Below are positions 1 to 9,171 of a stretch of DNA of 64,000 nucleotides, piece by piece; the first letter of the stretch is position 1; the number at the start of each line of letters is the position of its first letter. The position numbers were made by a program, and so were the translations under genes. This DNA comes from Winslowiella iniecta. Lineage in GTDB: Bacteria; Pseudomonadota; Gammaproteobacteria; Enterobacterales; Enterobacteriaceae. The stretch spans positions 56,476 through 120,475 of the forward strand of contig NZ_JRXE01000003.1 of the NCBI RefSeq assembly GCF_001267535.1, given 5' to 3'. The notes beneath the pieces are model-generated. The model did no database searches and had not been told where the DNA came from. It saw only the letters and a program-made list of their open reading frames with translations.

Positions 1-2755
1 TTCCCTGAGGCGCTGGCTGCAAAGCGTGATGATCGTCAGGCGCGACAGCCGGGCGCAATTTCATTCGTGTTAAAAAACCGCGAATCAGGGCATTATCATC
101 AACCAGTCCGCCAGAGCCACTCAGTTGTTCCATTGCTTTGAGTAATGCCAGGTTATTATCAACACTCTCCGTTTGCTCAATGATTAACTCCGGGCCTTGC
201 GCCGTTTGCTGATATAAGCTCAGTGTATTCTGTCCAAGCACCAGCACTGTTTCATCATGAGTTAATCGTGGTGGATCGGCGCTGATATCATTTCCCTGTG
301 GATCAATAAAAATCCCGGGATCACCTTCACTGTTTTCACTGACCACATACCAGCCATAAAAATTCGCGATCCCCGCCAGCATATCGGCTTCGTTAAGTTG
401 CAGAAGATAGTCGTTATAAATATGCACCCGGTTTTCATCAGTATATTTTAATAACGTGTCGAGGTTAATTAATCGCCGACCCGGCGGCAAGTTAGCAGTG
501 CGCAAACGGTTAATGCTGATCGCCACTTCATAACTTGCGGGTATCAGACCGTCCTGCACCATCGCCGCAAGGGTATTAATCACCTCCGGATAACGGGCAG
601 GATCGTTTTCAATCACCGCAAGCTGCGATTCAATCTGGCGATAAAATCCCCGCCCGCGTTCTGAGGAAGTAAAACCAGCGCGATAACTCGCGTGCAGATG
701 CGGCGGCAGCTGGCTGAAACAGTCGCGAATCAGCTGCTGCCAGGCCAGTAACTTGCCGTCACGCCAGAAATTATCCGCGATGGCGTCGCTTAAGGCATAA
801 GACGAAGAGTCATCATCCGGTGAAATAATATTCAACACCTGTTGCGGGGTCAGGTGATGGCAATCCAGCAATCTTTTCAGCGAGGCAAGGTAAAGGGTAT
901 GGCTTAATTGCGGTATCACGGCGCCACGATGAAACAGCGCCCCCATGGCGCGCGAGATCATCCGTCCGGCAGTACGGATAAAACGCCCGGCCATCATATT
1001 GCAGGGAGTATCCGCGGAAATTTGTAGTGAAGAGGTTGCCGATGCCAGCGCAAAATCTTCCAGCGCATGAAAAAACTGAAATGGCGTGAGGGTTTCCGGA
1101 TGGATTAATGCATCATAATAAGCCTCCTCGGTCGAACTCATATCCGATAAGATCTCAGTGCTGTCCAGTCGCTGCTGCGGATCGAGCTGACGATGATTGT
1201 TCCGCAGGTATTCCCGGATATATTCCGCTTGATATTCCACCACCAACAACACTAACGAATCAGCATTTCTGAGCACCACCTTGAGTAATTTGCGCCGGTC
1301 GGCGACCAGCTCACTCAAAAATTGTGCCGGGGTGTGGTATTCCAGCCCGGCTATCTCTGCGATGCATTCCCATAATTGGTGATCGGTAACAGAGCTGCGT
1401 AAGTTATTCAGCCAGGATTCGGAAGCCTGATAACTTTCCTGCATTTCCTGCAGGAAATCTTGCCACTGGCCGTCATCCAGTATCGCTTCTTTGGCGCGTT
1501 CAAACACCCGGCTATGTTGCGCCAGCGTCAGGTGGGGCGGTCTGGCGCTGCCAGACTGGATGGAATCAAAAATATTAGAGAGAATTAAGTCCCGGAACCC
1601 AAGTGGCGTGTAAGCCAGCGAGTTCTCTTCCAATATATCGGATAAGAGGGTTTCAGTGGTGGTGCTGTTATTCGCAATACCATAATGCAGCACATAGAAA
1701 AGGTCTTCGGCACGATTATCGCCATCCATCATATGGCTTATTTCATGGGGAATAGCGCGCAGTATCTGGATAAAAGGAGAATTTGTTATGCCGCTGGTGA
1801 GAATAATCCGTTTGTGCGGATCGTCAGGAAAGGCTTCAGCCAGCACACCGCGACAGGAATCATTAGCCGAAGAGAGAATAAACTGGTTACCATACTCTTC
1901 TGTATAGCGCGCGGTCATCTGCTGGTATTCCACCAGATGCGCCCGGGTTTCCTGAATCATCTCCTCGCTCACCTGAGCCAGTCCAAGATTCAGCTGGCGG
2001 GCAAGCAGTTTTTTCAGACGCGCACTGTCGTGGCTGATATTAACCAGCATATGCCATAAACAGTCGTCAAACAGCCGCAGCGCTTCACGAAGCTGCGGCA
2101 TTTGCCGATGGGTGTCCTCCCCTCTGGCACGTACAGTAAATCCCATCTGCGGCAGGTTTTGTTCAAAGGGATCATTATTGCCCTGATAAGGAAAATCCGT
2201 TACCACCGGCCCCGGCATCCAGTGCCGGAAATGCTGATTAATATAATACTGGCAGGGTTCATCGTCCGCCAGCAGTGCCGACAACTGCTGGCGAAAGCGT
2301 AAGACTTCCATGCTACCAATTTGATGTGGCATCGAATGATATCTGGCGGCACAGAGCGCGATAAGCAATTGATCGCCATACACAGGTGAGGTTATTTCTT
2401 CGAAATAATCGGCGATTAAAGGCCGAAAGAAACGTTGATGCGAGGGGCTTTGCTGCTGCTGCAACACCACCAGATTATCGGCAACACCCGACGCCGCCGG
2501 CAAAAACAGGATTTCATGATTGTTCTCATCCTCAATACGCAGCGAAAAATTTTGCCAGTCGGGAAGATTAAGCGCAATAAATGGCACCATTTCCATCGCC
2601 GCAGTGCTCCACAGCCCGGGATGGTTGATATCCTGGATAATATTATCCCGCTGTGAGGCGCTAAGAGTATGCAGATAATTGTTCATTACGGGTCTGGCGA
2701 CAGAGAAAGAATATAACGATGTGCTGCCCCCACTTACCGGAGTATTGATTTCCAT
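1..2755 (-). CDS. Very large protein with HEISH metalloprotease-like motif (partial, N-terminal 918 residues)
   Basis: An uninterrupted reading frame runs from an ATG at 2755 to the left edge, so the C-terminus is missing. The start is supported by an AGGTGA ribosome-binding site a few bases upstream. I do not recognise the protein. The visible part is soluble-looking, with no signal peptide and no obvious membrane helix. At residue 337 it carries HEISH inside IPHEISHMMDGDN, which fits the HExxH signature of zinc metallopeptidases; acidic residues follow within 20-40 residues (for example EDLF and SDILEEN), but the third ligand cannot be assigned. The size and the lack of a secretion signal would fit a secreted effector or toxin, and a type III chaperone-like gene lies about 9 kb away; both are inference. 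The frame was translated by hand and checked for stops. Confidence 0.8.
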   Translation of the reverse strand, partial: MEINTPVSGGSTSLYSFSVARPVMNNYLHTLSASQRDNIIQDINHPGLWSTAAMEMVPFIALNLPDWQNFSLRIEDENNHEILFLPAASGVADNLVVLQQQQSPSHQRFFRPLIADYFEEITSPVYGDQLLIALCAARYHSMPHQIGSMEVLRFRQQLSALLADDEPCQYYINQHFRHWMPGPVVTDFPYQGNNDPFEQNLPQMGFTVRARGEDTHRQMPQLREALRLFDDCLWHMLVNISHDSARLKKLLARQLNLGLAQVSEEMIQETRAHLVEYQQMTARYTEEYGNQFILSSANDSCRGVLAEAFPDDPHKRIILTSGITNSPFIQILRAIPHEISHMMDGDNRAEDLFYVLHYGIANNSTTTETLLSDILEENSLAYTPLGFRDLILSNIFDSIQSGSARPPHLTLAQHSRVFERAKEAILDDGQWQDFLQEMQESYQASESWLNNLRSSVTDHQLWECIAEIAGLEYHTPAQFLSELVADRRKLLKVVLRNADSLVLLVVEYQAEYIREYLRNNHRQLDPQQRLDSTEILSDMSSTEEAYYDALIHPETLTPFQFFHALEDFALASATSSLQISADTPCNMMAGRFIRTAGRMISRAMGALFHRGAVIPQLSHTLYLASLKRLLDCHHLTPQQVLNIISPDDDSSSYALSDAIADNFWRDGKLLAWQQLIRDCFSQLPPHLHASYRAGFTSSERGRGFYRQIESQLAVIENDPARYPEVINTLAAMVQDGLIPASYEVAISINRLRTANLPPGRRLINLDTLLKYTDENRVHIYNDYLLQLNEADMLAGIANFYGWYVVSENSEGDPGIFIDPQGNDISADPPRLTHDETVLVLGQNTLSLYQQTAQGPELIIEQTESVDNNLALLKAMEQLSGSGGLVDDNALIRGFLTRMKLRPAVAPDDHHALQPAPQG

Positions 2756-2850
2756 GTCATCACCTGGTTTATTTAGAACGACGTACTATAAGCTGAGTAC
2801 CGGTTTAGACAGCTATTATAAAAAGCTCATCGCTGTCATCTCTGACAGGC

Positions 2851-2881
2851 AAAAAAAAACGCCCGGTGAGAGCACCGGGCG
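2851..2881 (-). terminator. Rho-independent terminator of gcd
   Basis: An 8-bp perfect stem, CGCCCGGT and ACCGGGCG around a 6-base loop, is followed on the minus strand by nine T residues. It lies 28 bp after the gcd stop codon and also insulates the large gene to its left. Confidence 0.9.
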
Positions 2882-2908
2882 TTGATTAATACTGCTGTCG
2901 CTTAGCGA

Positions 2909-5302
2909 TTATTTCTGGTCAGGCAGCGCGTAAGCAACAATATAGTCACCCAGCTTAGTACCAAATGAACCATGGCCACCGGCCGCAATCAGCACATATT
3001 GCTTGCCGTTAACTTCATAGGTCATTGGTGTCGCCTGGCCACCTGCCGGTAAACGCGCTTCCCACAGTTTTTCACCGTTAGAAACGTTAAAGGCACGCAG
3101 ATAGTTATCCGCCGTTGCCGCAATAAAGAAGATGTTACCAGCAGTGGTGATTGGCGCACCCAGCATTGGCATCCCCATTTTAAACGGCAAGGGAACCGGA
3201 GAGCTGTCGCGAACGGTACCGATGCGCTTTTTCCACACGATATCGTTAGTTTTCAGGTCAACCGCAGAAATGTAGCCCCATGAAGGTTGCTTACAAGGGA
3301 AGCCCAGCGGCGACAGGAACGGGTTCAGCGTCACGCCATACGGCACGCCGTACTGCGGCTGAATGCCGGATTCAGAACCGGTACCGCCTTTGTCGTTCTC
3401 GTCTGGCTCGATTGGGTTACCCGGACCACGTGGGATCAGGCGGGAAACAAACGGCAGCGCCATTGGGTTAGCCACGGCAATCTGACGGTGAGTATCCACC
3501 GAAATACCGCCCCACTCGAACATACCGAGGTTGCCCGGGAATACCAGCGTACCCTGCTCGGACGGCGGTGTGAACGGACCTTCATAACGCAGGCTGTGGA
3601 ACATCACACGACAGATCAGCTGATCGTAGATGGTCGCGCCCCACATATCTTTGCCCTTCAGATGCTCTTTCGGACGGAATGACAGCTCAGAGTATGGCTG
3701 GGTCGGCGACAGTCGGTCACCTTTCGCCGGGCCCTGCGGTACTTTCATTTCCGGTGCCGGAGTGACAGGCTTACCGTCGCGACGATCCAGCACAAAGATG
3801 TCACCGGTTTTGGTCGGAATGTAGATTGACGGCACTTTATTACCGTTCTTATCGGTAATATCAGCCAGCGTCGGCTGTGCCGGTACATCCATATCCCACA
3901 GATCGTGATGCACAGTCTGATAGAACCACGCCAGTTTGCCCGTGGTGGCATTCAGCGCCAGCATACCGGTCGCGTAACGCTCCATTTCCGGGGTGCGGTT
4001 ACCGCCCCAGATATCCGGCGTTGCCACGCCGATTGGCAGGTAGACCAGATCCAGATTCGCATCATAGGCCGCCGGTGCCCATGAGTTTGGCGAGTTTGGC
4101 GTGTAGTGTTCATCAACGCCTGGCACTTTATTGGGATCTTTCGCGCCGGTGTCGAATGCCCACAGCAGTTTACCGGTATTCACATCAAAACCACGGATGA
4201 CGCCGGAAGGCTCGCGGGTTGAGTAGTTATCGGTCACCGCGCCAGCAATAACAATCACTTTATCGGTGATTACCGGTGGTGAAGTCGGCTCATAAGCGCC
4301 CGCTTTGGCAAACGGCATATTCGCTTGCAGATTCACATCACCGTTATCACCAAACTCCGCACAACGTTCACCGGTTTCTGCGTCCAGCGCATAAAGGTGG
4401 CCGTCATTGACCGGCAGAATGATGCGACGTGAACAGATAGCCGGTTTCGCGCCCTGACCTTCAGCTTGCGCCACTGCTGGCGTTTCATGATAAGAAACAC
4501 CACGACAGGTGACGTGCTGGAAAGTCGGGTTAGTTTTCATCTGCGGATCAAAACGCCATTTCTCTTTACCGGTGGCCGCATCCAGCGCAATCAGCTTCTG
4601 GTGAGGCGTACACAGGTAGAGTGAGTCACGGATTTTGATTGGCGTCACTTCATCGGTGATTTCGCCCGGATCGTTCGGGCCTTTCAGATCGCCAGTACGG
4701 AAGGTCCAGGCTTCTTTCAGCTCGCCAACGTTTTTGTCGTTAATCTGCTTCAGCGGTGAGTAACGGGTACCTTCCTGGGTACGGCCATAAGCTGGCCAGT
4801 CGGCATCAGGAATACCCTGCGCGTTTTTCTCAATTTCCGCCGTCTGCTGCTGACTCAGGGTGCCGTTGATCTCTTGCGGATCGTTAAACACGGAGTAAGC
4901 CAGCACAATAACGGTGAACACCAGCGAAGCCGCCAGCGCACCGCGCGGCAGCTTGCCGCTGGAGGCGACGCCGCGCCAGATAAATGGCAGCGCAATCCAC
5001 AGGCCGAAGAAGAAGGTCACATCCAGACGCGGAGTCAGCGCCCAGAAATCAGAGCCGACTTCCCACAGTGACCAGATCGTGGTGGCCAACAGGAAAACAG
5101 CGTACAGCAGCAGCGCAGTGGCGCGACGACGATACAGTAACCAGGCAGTGATCAGCATCACCAGGCCCGCAACGATGTAGTACAGCGAGCCTCCCAGTTT
5201 TGCCAGCCAGATGCCGCCCACTAACAAATATACTCCGCTCAGGGCTGCGAACAGCACCGTGAGTATCACCAGAATTCGTGATAACGAAGTTCCATTTTTC
5301 AT
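2909..5302 (-). CDS. gcd: Membrane-bound PQQ-dependent glucose dehydrogenase
   Basis: The 797-residue protein matches the length and layout of Escherichia coli Gcd (796). It oxidises D-glucose to gluconolactone in the periplasm with pyrroloquinoline quinone and passes electrons to ubiquinone. Residues about 10-140 hold five hydrophobic segments anchoring it in the inner membrane. The remainder is the PQQ beta-propeller, with repeated motifs such as LIALDAATGKEKW, LYALDAETGE and IFVLDRRDGKP, and the HHDLWDMDVPAQPT stretch of the active-site region. The start follows the family N-terminus (MKNGTSLSRIL). A strong terminator follows. The next gene upstream on the same strand encodes a PqqU-like receptor, so cofactor uptake and cofactor use are neighbours. 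In plant-associated bacteria this enzyme drives gluconic acid production and phosphate solubilisation. Confidence 0.96.
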   Translation of the reverse strand: MKNGTSLSRILVILTVLFAALSGVYLLVGGIWLAKLGGSLYYIVAGLVMLITAWLLYRRRATALLLYAVFLLATTIWSLWEVGSDFWALTPRLDVTFFFGLWIALPFIWRGVASSGKLPRGALAASLVFTVIVLAYSVFNDPQEINGTLSQQQTAEIEKNAQGIPDADWPAYGRTQEGTRYSPLKQINDKNVGELKEAWTFRTGDLKGPNDPGEITDEVTPIKIRDSLYLCTPHQKLIALDAATGKEKWRFDPQMKTNPTFQHVTCRGVSYHETPAVAQAEGQGAKPAICSRRIILPVNDGHLYALDAETGERCAEFGDNGDVNLQANMPFAKAGAYEPTSPPVITDKVIVIAGAVTDNYSTREPSGVIRGFDVNTGKLLWAFDTGAKDPNKVPGVDEHYTPNSPNSWAPAAYDANLDLVYLPIGVATPDIWGGNRTPEMERYATGMLALNATTGKLAWFYQTVHHDLWDMDVPAQPTLADITDKNGNKVPSIYIPTKTGDIFVLDRRDGKPVTPAPEMKVPQGPAKGDRLSPTQPYSELSFRPKEHLKGKDMWGATIYDQLICRVMFHSLRYEGPFTPPSEQGTLVFPGNLGMFEWGGISVDTHRQIAVANPMALPFVSRLIPRGPGNPIEPDENDKGGTGSESGIQPQYGVPYGVTLNPFLSPLGFPCKQPSWGYISAVDLKTNDIVWKKRIGTVRDSSPVPLPFKMGMPMLGAPITTAGNIFFIAATADNYLRAFNVSNGEKLWEARLPAGGQATPMTYEVNGKQYVLIAAGGHGSFGTKLGDYIVAYALPDQK

Positions 5303-5355
5303 AGTTTAACCTTACCGAAATTTAAGAGCGTCGATTTAGCGTAAGCTAAATCGTC

Positions 5356-5394
5356 AAAAACACCCGATTACTGCTCAATATCCACTCGGGTGTT
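5356..5394 (-). terminator. Probable terminator after the PqqU-like receptor gene
   Basis: The 9-bp arms AACACCCGA and TCGGGTGTT enclose an 18-base loop and are followed on the minus strand by five T residues. It lies about 70 bp past the receptor stop codon, between the receptor gene and gcd, and suggests that gcd has its own promoter. A second small hairpin, GATTTAGC-GTAA-GCTAAATC, lies just beyond it. Confidence 0.6.
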
Positions 5395-5465
5395 CCTAAC
5401 CCGCCTTCAGACATCACCTGGTGTTGTTGTCCGGGGCTGGCTTTTTCTGGATTCTGTTTTGCATG

Positions 5466-7619
5466 TTACTCAAAGGTATAGCTCAGCGTGGCACCCACGC
5501 CATAATTTCGACCCGGTGCCGGTTCGAAGTAACGACCGTTACCTTCATTGACGATCACCGAGCCGACATATTCACGATCGAACAGGTTATCCACCCGGGT
5601 GAACATATCCAGCGACCAGTTGCTGCGCCAGTTCAGACGGTAACCGCCACTGAGGCCGACCACGGTATAGCTCGGTGCCTGGGCGCTGTTCTGGTCATCG
5701 ACCTGAATATCGCTCATGTAACGCACATCCGCACCGGCGTGGAAGCCCTCTTCCGGTGCCCACTCCATTGAAGCGTAACCCATATTGCGCGCAATGCCTG
5801 GCAGGCGATTACCCGCCGGGGTGCAGGAGGCAGCACAGGTTTCATTACGATAGGTGGCGTCGAGCAGAGTCCACGCCATTTTCAGCCGCCAGTCCTGCGC
5901 GAACTGCTGGTCGAGCGCGAGTTCAACACCGCGACGACGGGTTTTACCGGCATTGGTATAACTGGTGCGCCCACCGGCACTTTCCGCCACCACCAGTTCA
6001 TTATCGGTATTGGTCTGAAACAGCGCTGCCGTCACCAGTCCGTTACCGACACGGGTTTTACTGCCCAGTTCGTAAGTATCGCTGGTGGAAGGTTTCAGTC
6101 CGATATTCAGCCCTGACTGACCGTCCGAACGGTAGGAGAGTTCGTTAATGGTCGGCGTTTCAAAACCGCGACCCGCGGAGAAATAGAGATTCCACGCCGG
6201 GGTGACAGCATAGTTTATCGAAGCCATCGGCAGTAATTTGTGATAACGCGTGCTGCCGCTGTCATCGCCATTGGTACTGGTGATGTAATAATCTTCGGAA
6301 TCAAAGTTGACGGTGCTGTAGCGCAGTCCGGCATCCAGCGTCCACTGTGACGTCAGGCTCCAGCTGGTTTGCAGATAAGGATCGAGGTTCCACATCTTAT
6401 TTTTTTCATTACGACGCTGCGCCCCCTTCTCACCATATTCCGGCACACCGTTGTTCAGATTAAAGTTTTCAAAACCCTGACGGCGTTCGGTCATGGTTTC
6501 ATAATCGAGGCCCGCAATCAGGCTAAACGGCACCGAACCGAGATTGTCCTCGTGTTTCCAGCGCGTATCAATTCCCTGATATTTTCTCTCCAGCACGATT
6601 ACGCCACCGGCATGGGTTGGCCGTAGCTGGGGAGCCATCGGGATCGACTGATACTGAGTGGTATGACGCTCGCCGTGCCACGCGGTCATCGTCAGCTGGT
6701 CGTTTTCACTGATTTCGCGCTGATAACGCAGGCCAAACTGGGTCTGGTCGAGGGATTTACGGGTATTGTATTGATCGCCGCGTGGCGACTGGCGTGGATT
6801 ATCTTTCCATTCCGCTTCAGACAGGCCGCCGGGATCGTTAGCATCCACCGAGACACTGTTAAACAGCAGCGTCAGGGTGCTGACGTCATCAAGACGCACA
6901 CCAAATTTACCGTTGCCGAGACTCTTCTGCGTACCGCTGTGATCGCGATAGCCGTGGGTGGTAAAGCGTGAACCGGAGATCGCGTAATTGACGTCGCCCG
7001 CCTGGCTGCCGTCACCGGTTGCACCGGTCGCTTTGACACTGTTACGCCAGGTATTGTCACTGCCAAAATAACTCCCGGCTTCCAGCGTGGTCGGCTGAGT
7101 ACCGGTCTGGGTTTCGATATTGACCACCCCACCGGAGGCATTGCCATACAGTGCGGAATAAGGGCCGCGCAGCACTTCGACTTTTTCAATCGAGTTAATA
7201 TCGATATTCGAGGTCTGACCCTGTCCGTCCGGCATGGTGGCCGGAATGCCATCGACATAAATACGCACGCCGCGCACGCCATACATTGAACGACTGCCAA
7301 AGCCGCGCACCGACATTTGCAAATCCTGTGCGTAGTTCTGGCGGTTCTGAATCTGTAGACCAGGAACGCTGCCAAGGCTTTCTGACAGGTTAACTTGCGG
7401 TTTACTGTTGCGCAGCTGCTGCCCTTCGACCACGCTGACGGCAGCCGGCGTATCCAGTTCGGATAAACCACTGCGTTGCTTAACCACCATTAGCGTGGAA
7501 TCCTGCGCGGTGACAGAATCATGGCTGACACCGGAAACTGAAGTCTGAGCGTAACTGAGCGCGAGCGGTTGCATCATCAACAACGGCGTCAAAATAAAAG
7601 CAGAGGTTTTTTTGTTCAC
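5466..7619 (-). CDS. pqqU: TonB-dependent outer-membrane receptor, YncD/PqqU family (PQQ uptake)
   Basis: The 717-residue protein has an N-terminal signal sequence (about residues 1-24, cleavage near SYA-Q), a plug domain at about 45-160 and a 22-strand barrel ending in the aromatic C-terminal signature SYTFE. From memory it is closely similar to E. coli YncD over the whole length, for example SELDTPAAVSVV, LYVDGIPATMPDGQGQTSNID-like segments, GRGFETPTINELSYR and VDNLFDREYVGSVIVNE. YncD has been shown to import PQQ and renamed PqqU. A TonB-box-like stretch (STLMVV) follows the signal peptide. The location directly upstream of gcd, on the same strand, supports the PQQ assignment. Whether the cell also makes PQQ cannot be seen here. 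A role with another small ligand is possible but less likely. Confidence 0.9.
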   Translation of the reverse strand: MNKKTSAFILTPLLMMQPLALSYAQTSVSGVSHDSVTAQDSTLMVVKQRSGLSELDTPAAVSVVEGQQLRNSKPQVNLSESLGSVPGLQIQNRQNYAQDLQMSVRGFGSRSMYGVRGVRIYVDGIPATMPDGQGQTSNIDINSIEKVEVLRGPYSALYGNASGGVVNIETQTGTQPTTLEAGSYFGSDNTWRNSVKATGATGDGSQAGDVNYAISGSRFTTHGYRDHSGTQKSLGNGKFGVRLDDVSTLTLLFNSVSVDANDPGGLSEAEWKDNPRQSPRGDQYNTRKSLDQTQFGLRYQREISENDQLTMTAWHGERHTTQYQSIPMAPQLRPTHAGGVIVLERKYQGIDTRWKHEDNLGSVPFSLIAGLDYETMTERRQGFENFNLNNGVPEYGEKGAQRRNEKNKMWNLDPYLQTSWSLTSQWTLDAGLRYSTVNFDSEDYYITSTNGDDSGSTRYHKLLPMASINYAVTPAWNLYFSAGRGFETPTINELSYRSDGQSGLNIGLKPSTSDTYELGSKTRVGNGLVTAALFQTNTDNELVVAESAGGRTSYTNAGKTRRRGVELALDQQFAQDWRLKMAWTLLDATYRNETCAASCTPAGNRLPGIARNMGYASMEWAPEEGFHAGADVRYMSDIQVDDQNSAQAPSYTVVGLSGGYRLNWRSNWSLDMFTRVDNLFDREYVGSVIVNEGNGRYFEPAPGRNYGVGATLSYTFE

Positions 7620-7948
7620 TGGAATGGTTCGATTTTTTTAGTTAATACTTCAACAATTTTTCCCGACCACCTGAGCCGGAGAAAAGTCACCCGCTGATCA
7701 TCTGCATCGTGCTGAGCAGCAACGGTAAATCACCGCTGCCGAAAGTATAAAAGCTATTGACTGATTTGCCGGGTTTTTATCCGTCGGGCGTCAACGCTGT
7801 TCACCCCTGACCGAACGCCTTATGCAAACGAAACTGTTATGTTGCATAAAAACGTGATCATTGTAACACTTCATAGTTCGCTTGCGAACTATTTATCTCT
7901 TCAGGCTGAATCAATTCAGCCTGAATGCATGCCTTCGGCCCTTTACCT
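7620..7948. other. Intergenic region between cheV and pqqU, with two hairpins
   Basis: This 329-bp stretch has no plausible gene. It must hold the pqqU promoter, which I could not place. Near the cheV end lie two perfect inverted repeats: ATAGTTCG-CTTG-CGAACTAT at 7873-7892 and an 11-bp-arm repeat at 7900-7925 (TTCAGGCTGAA, TCAA, TTCAGCCTGAA). Neither has a clear T tract on the minus strand, so they may stabilise or end the cheV transcript in a factor-dependent way. Confidence 0.6.
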
Positions 7949-8917
7949 TTACGGCTGAGCTGCCTCTTCCAGTACCTGATGGATCACCTGTGATAACTCA
8001 TTCACCTCAAACTTTGCCACATAGCCATTGGCACCAACCTTGCGCACGTGATCTTCATTGGCGCTGCCAGAGAGCGAAGAGTGAATCACCACCGGAATAT
8101 TTTTCAGCCGGTGATCGGATTTAATATTGCGCGTCAGAGTAAAACCATCCATCTCCGGCATTTCCAGGTCGGTCAGTACCAGCGAGATTTTGTCGTGGAT
8201 CGACTGCCCCGCCGCTTTCGCCTCGTCGGCCATCAGCTTGATTTTCTCCCAGGCTTCCAGACCGGTATTAAACATCAGCGCCGGAATGCCCATCTCTTTC
8301 AGTCCCTGCTCCAGCATTGATCGCGCCACCTTCGAATCTTCCGCCACAATCGCCAGCGCACCGGGCTTGAGGTTGAAGCTGCGCACGGCGACCGGTTCGC
8401 TCTTCACATTGCGCGCCGACGGAATAATGTCATACAGGATCTGCTCAACATCCAGCACCAGCGCCATTTCATTGCGGTTTTCTTCATTATTTAGTAGCGC
8501 AATACTGGTGACATTACGATTGCTGACACCAGCATCCGCAGCATGCACCTGGCTCCAGTCAAGCCGCACAATATTATCCACCGACTCGACGGCAAACGCC
8601 TGAGTATTACGGGCGTATTCGGTGACCAGCAGCAGCTTCAGACCGGAACCCGGCGTACAACCGGCAACGGCGGCGAGATCAATAACCGGGATAATCTGCC
8701 CCCGGATATTTGCCATCCCCAGCAAGGGTGACTTCATCCCGGCCGCTTTGGTAATGGTGGTCATCGGCACAATTTCGCGCAGCTTAAACACATTGATACC
8801 AAACAGCTCGGGTTTTTCGCCCTCAGCCGCCGCTCCCAGCCGGAACAACAGCATTTCAAATTTATTGGAGAGGGTGAGATTCGCTCTGTCATCGATATCT
8901 TTCTGAAAGTTATCCAT
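7949..8917 (-). CDS. cheV: Chemotaxis coupling/response-regulator protein CheV
   Basis: The 322-residue protein has an N-terminal CheW-like coupling domain (about 20-165) and a C-terminal receiver domain (about 190-315). The receiver carries the phospho-acceptor aspartate in LVLTDLEMPEMDG at about residue 250 and the VIHSSLS and YVAKFE segments of the conserved Thr/Ser and Lys sites. CheV links chemoreceptors to CheA and is thought to buffer excess phosphorylation. It is present in Salmonella and Erwiniaceae but absent from E. coli K-12. The ATG at 8917 is preceded by AGAGGA. It stands alone here, divergent from sbcB and away from any che operon. Confidence 0.93.
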   Translation of the reverse strand: MDNFQKDIDDRANLTLSNKFEMLLFRLGAAAEGEKPELFGINVFKLREIVPMTTITKAAGMKSPLLGMANIRGQIIPVIDLAAVAGCTPGSGLKLLLVTEYARNTQAFAVESVDNIVRLDWSQVHAADAGVSNRNVTSIALLNNEENRNEMALVLDVEQILYDIIPSARNVKSEPVAVRSFNLKPGALAIVAEDSKVARSMLEQGLKEMGIPALMFNTGLEAWEKIKLMADEAKAAGQSIHDKISLVLTDLEMPEMDGFTLTRNIKSDHRLKNIPVVIHSSLSGSANEDHVRKVGANGYVAKFEVNELSQVIHQVLEEAAQP

Positions 8918-9171
8918 TTTTTCCTCTGAATACTCATTTTTACAGGTGGACTTATCGCGATATCCAAAGCAGAGCGCGGCTTGCGGTACGGGCTGGCGTG
9001 CCTGAAATCACTGTCAGAGGTTATCGGCAGAAAGCGGAAAAAATAGAGGGGAGGATTCGGCTTAATCAGCTAAATGCCTCAGCCCTTTAGCCACCCGACA
9101 AAATGGTTTACCCTGTAGTATGCGCGCGCAGCCTCTGCGTGCCAGCTCATTTTGTGACAGGGACATTTACC

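Noticed and set aside
1685..2885. Several short plus-strand ORFs in the first 2.9 kb
   Set aside because: They lie opposite the continuous 918-codon minus-strand frame, which has a good start signal and no stops.
3287..3682. Plus-strand ORF inside gcd
   Set aside because: Shadow of gcd in the opposite strand; low-complexity, Arg-rich translation.
6872..7471. Second minus-strand ORF of 199 codons within pqqU
   Set aside because: It is an alternative frame of the receptor gene on the same strand; the product is Arg/Pro/Ala-rich without family features.
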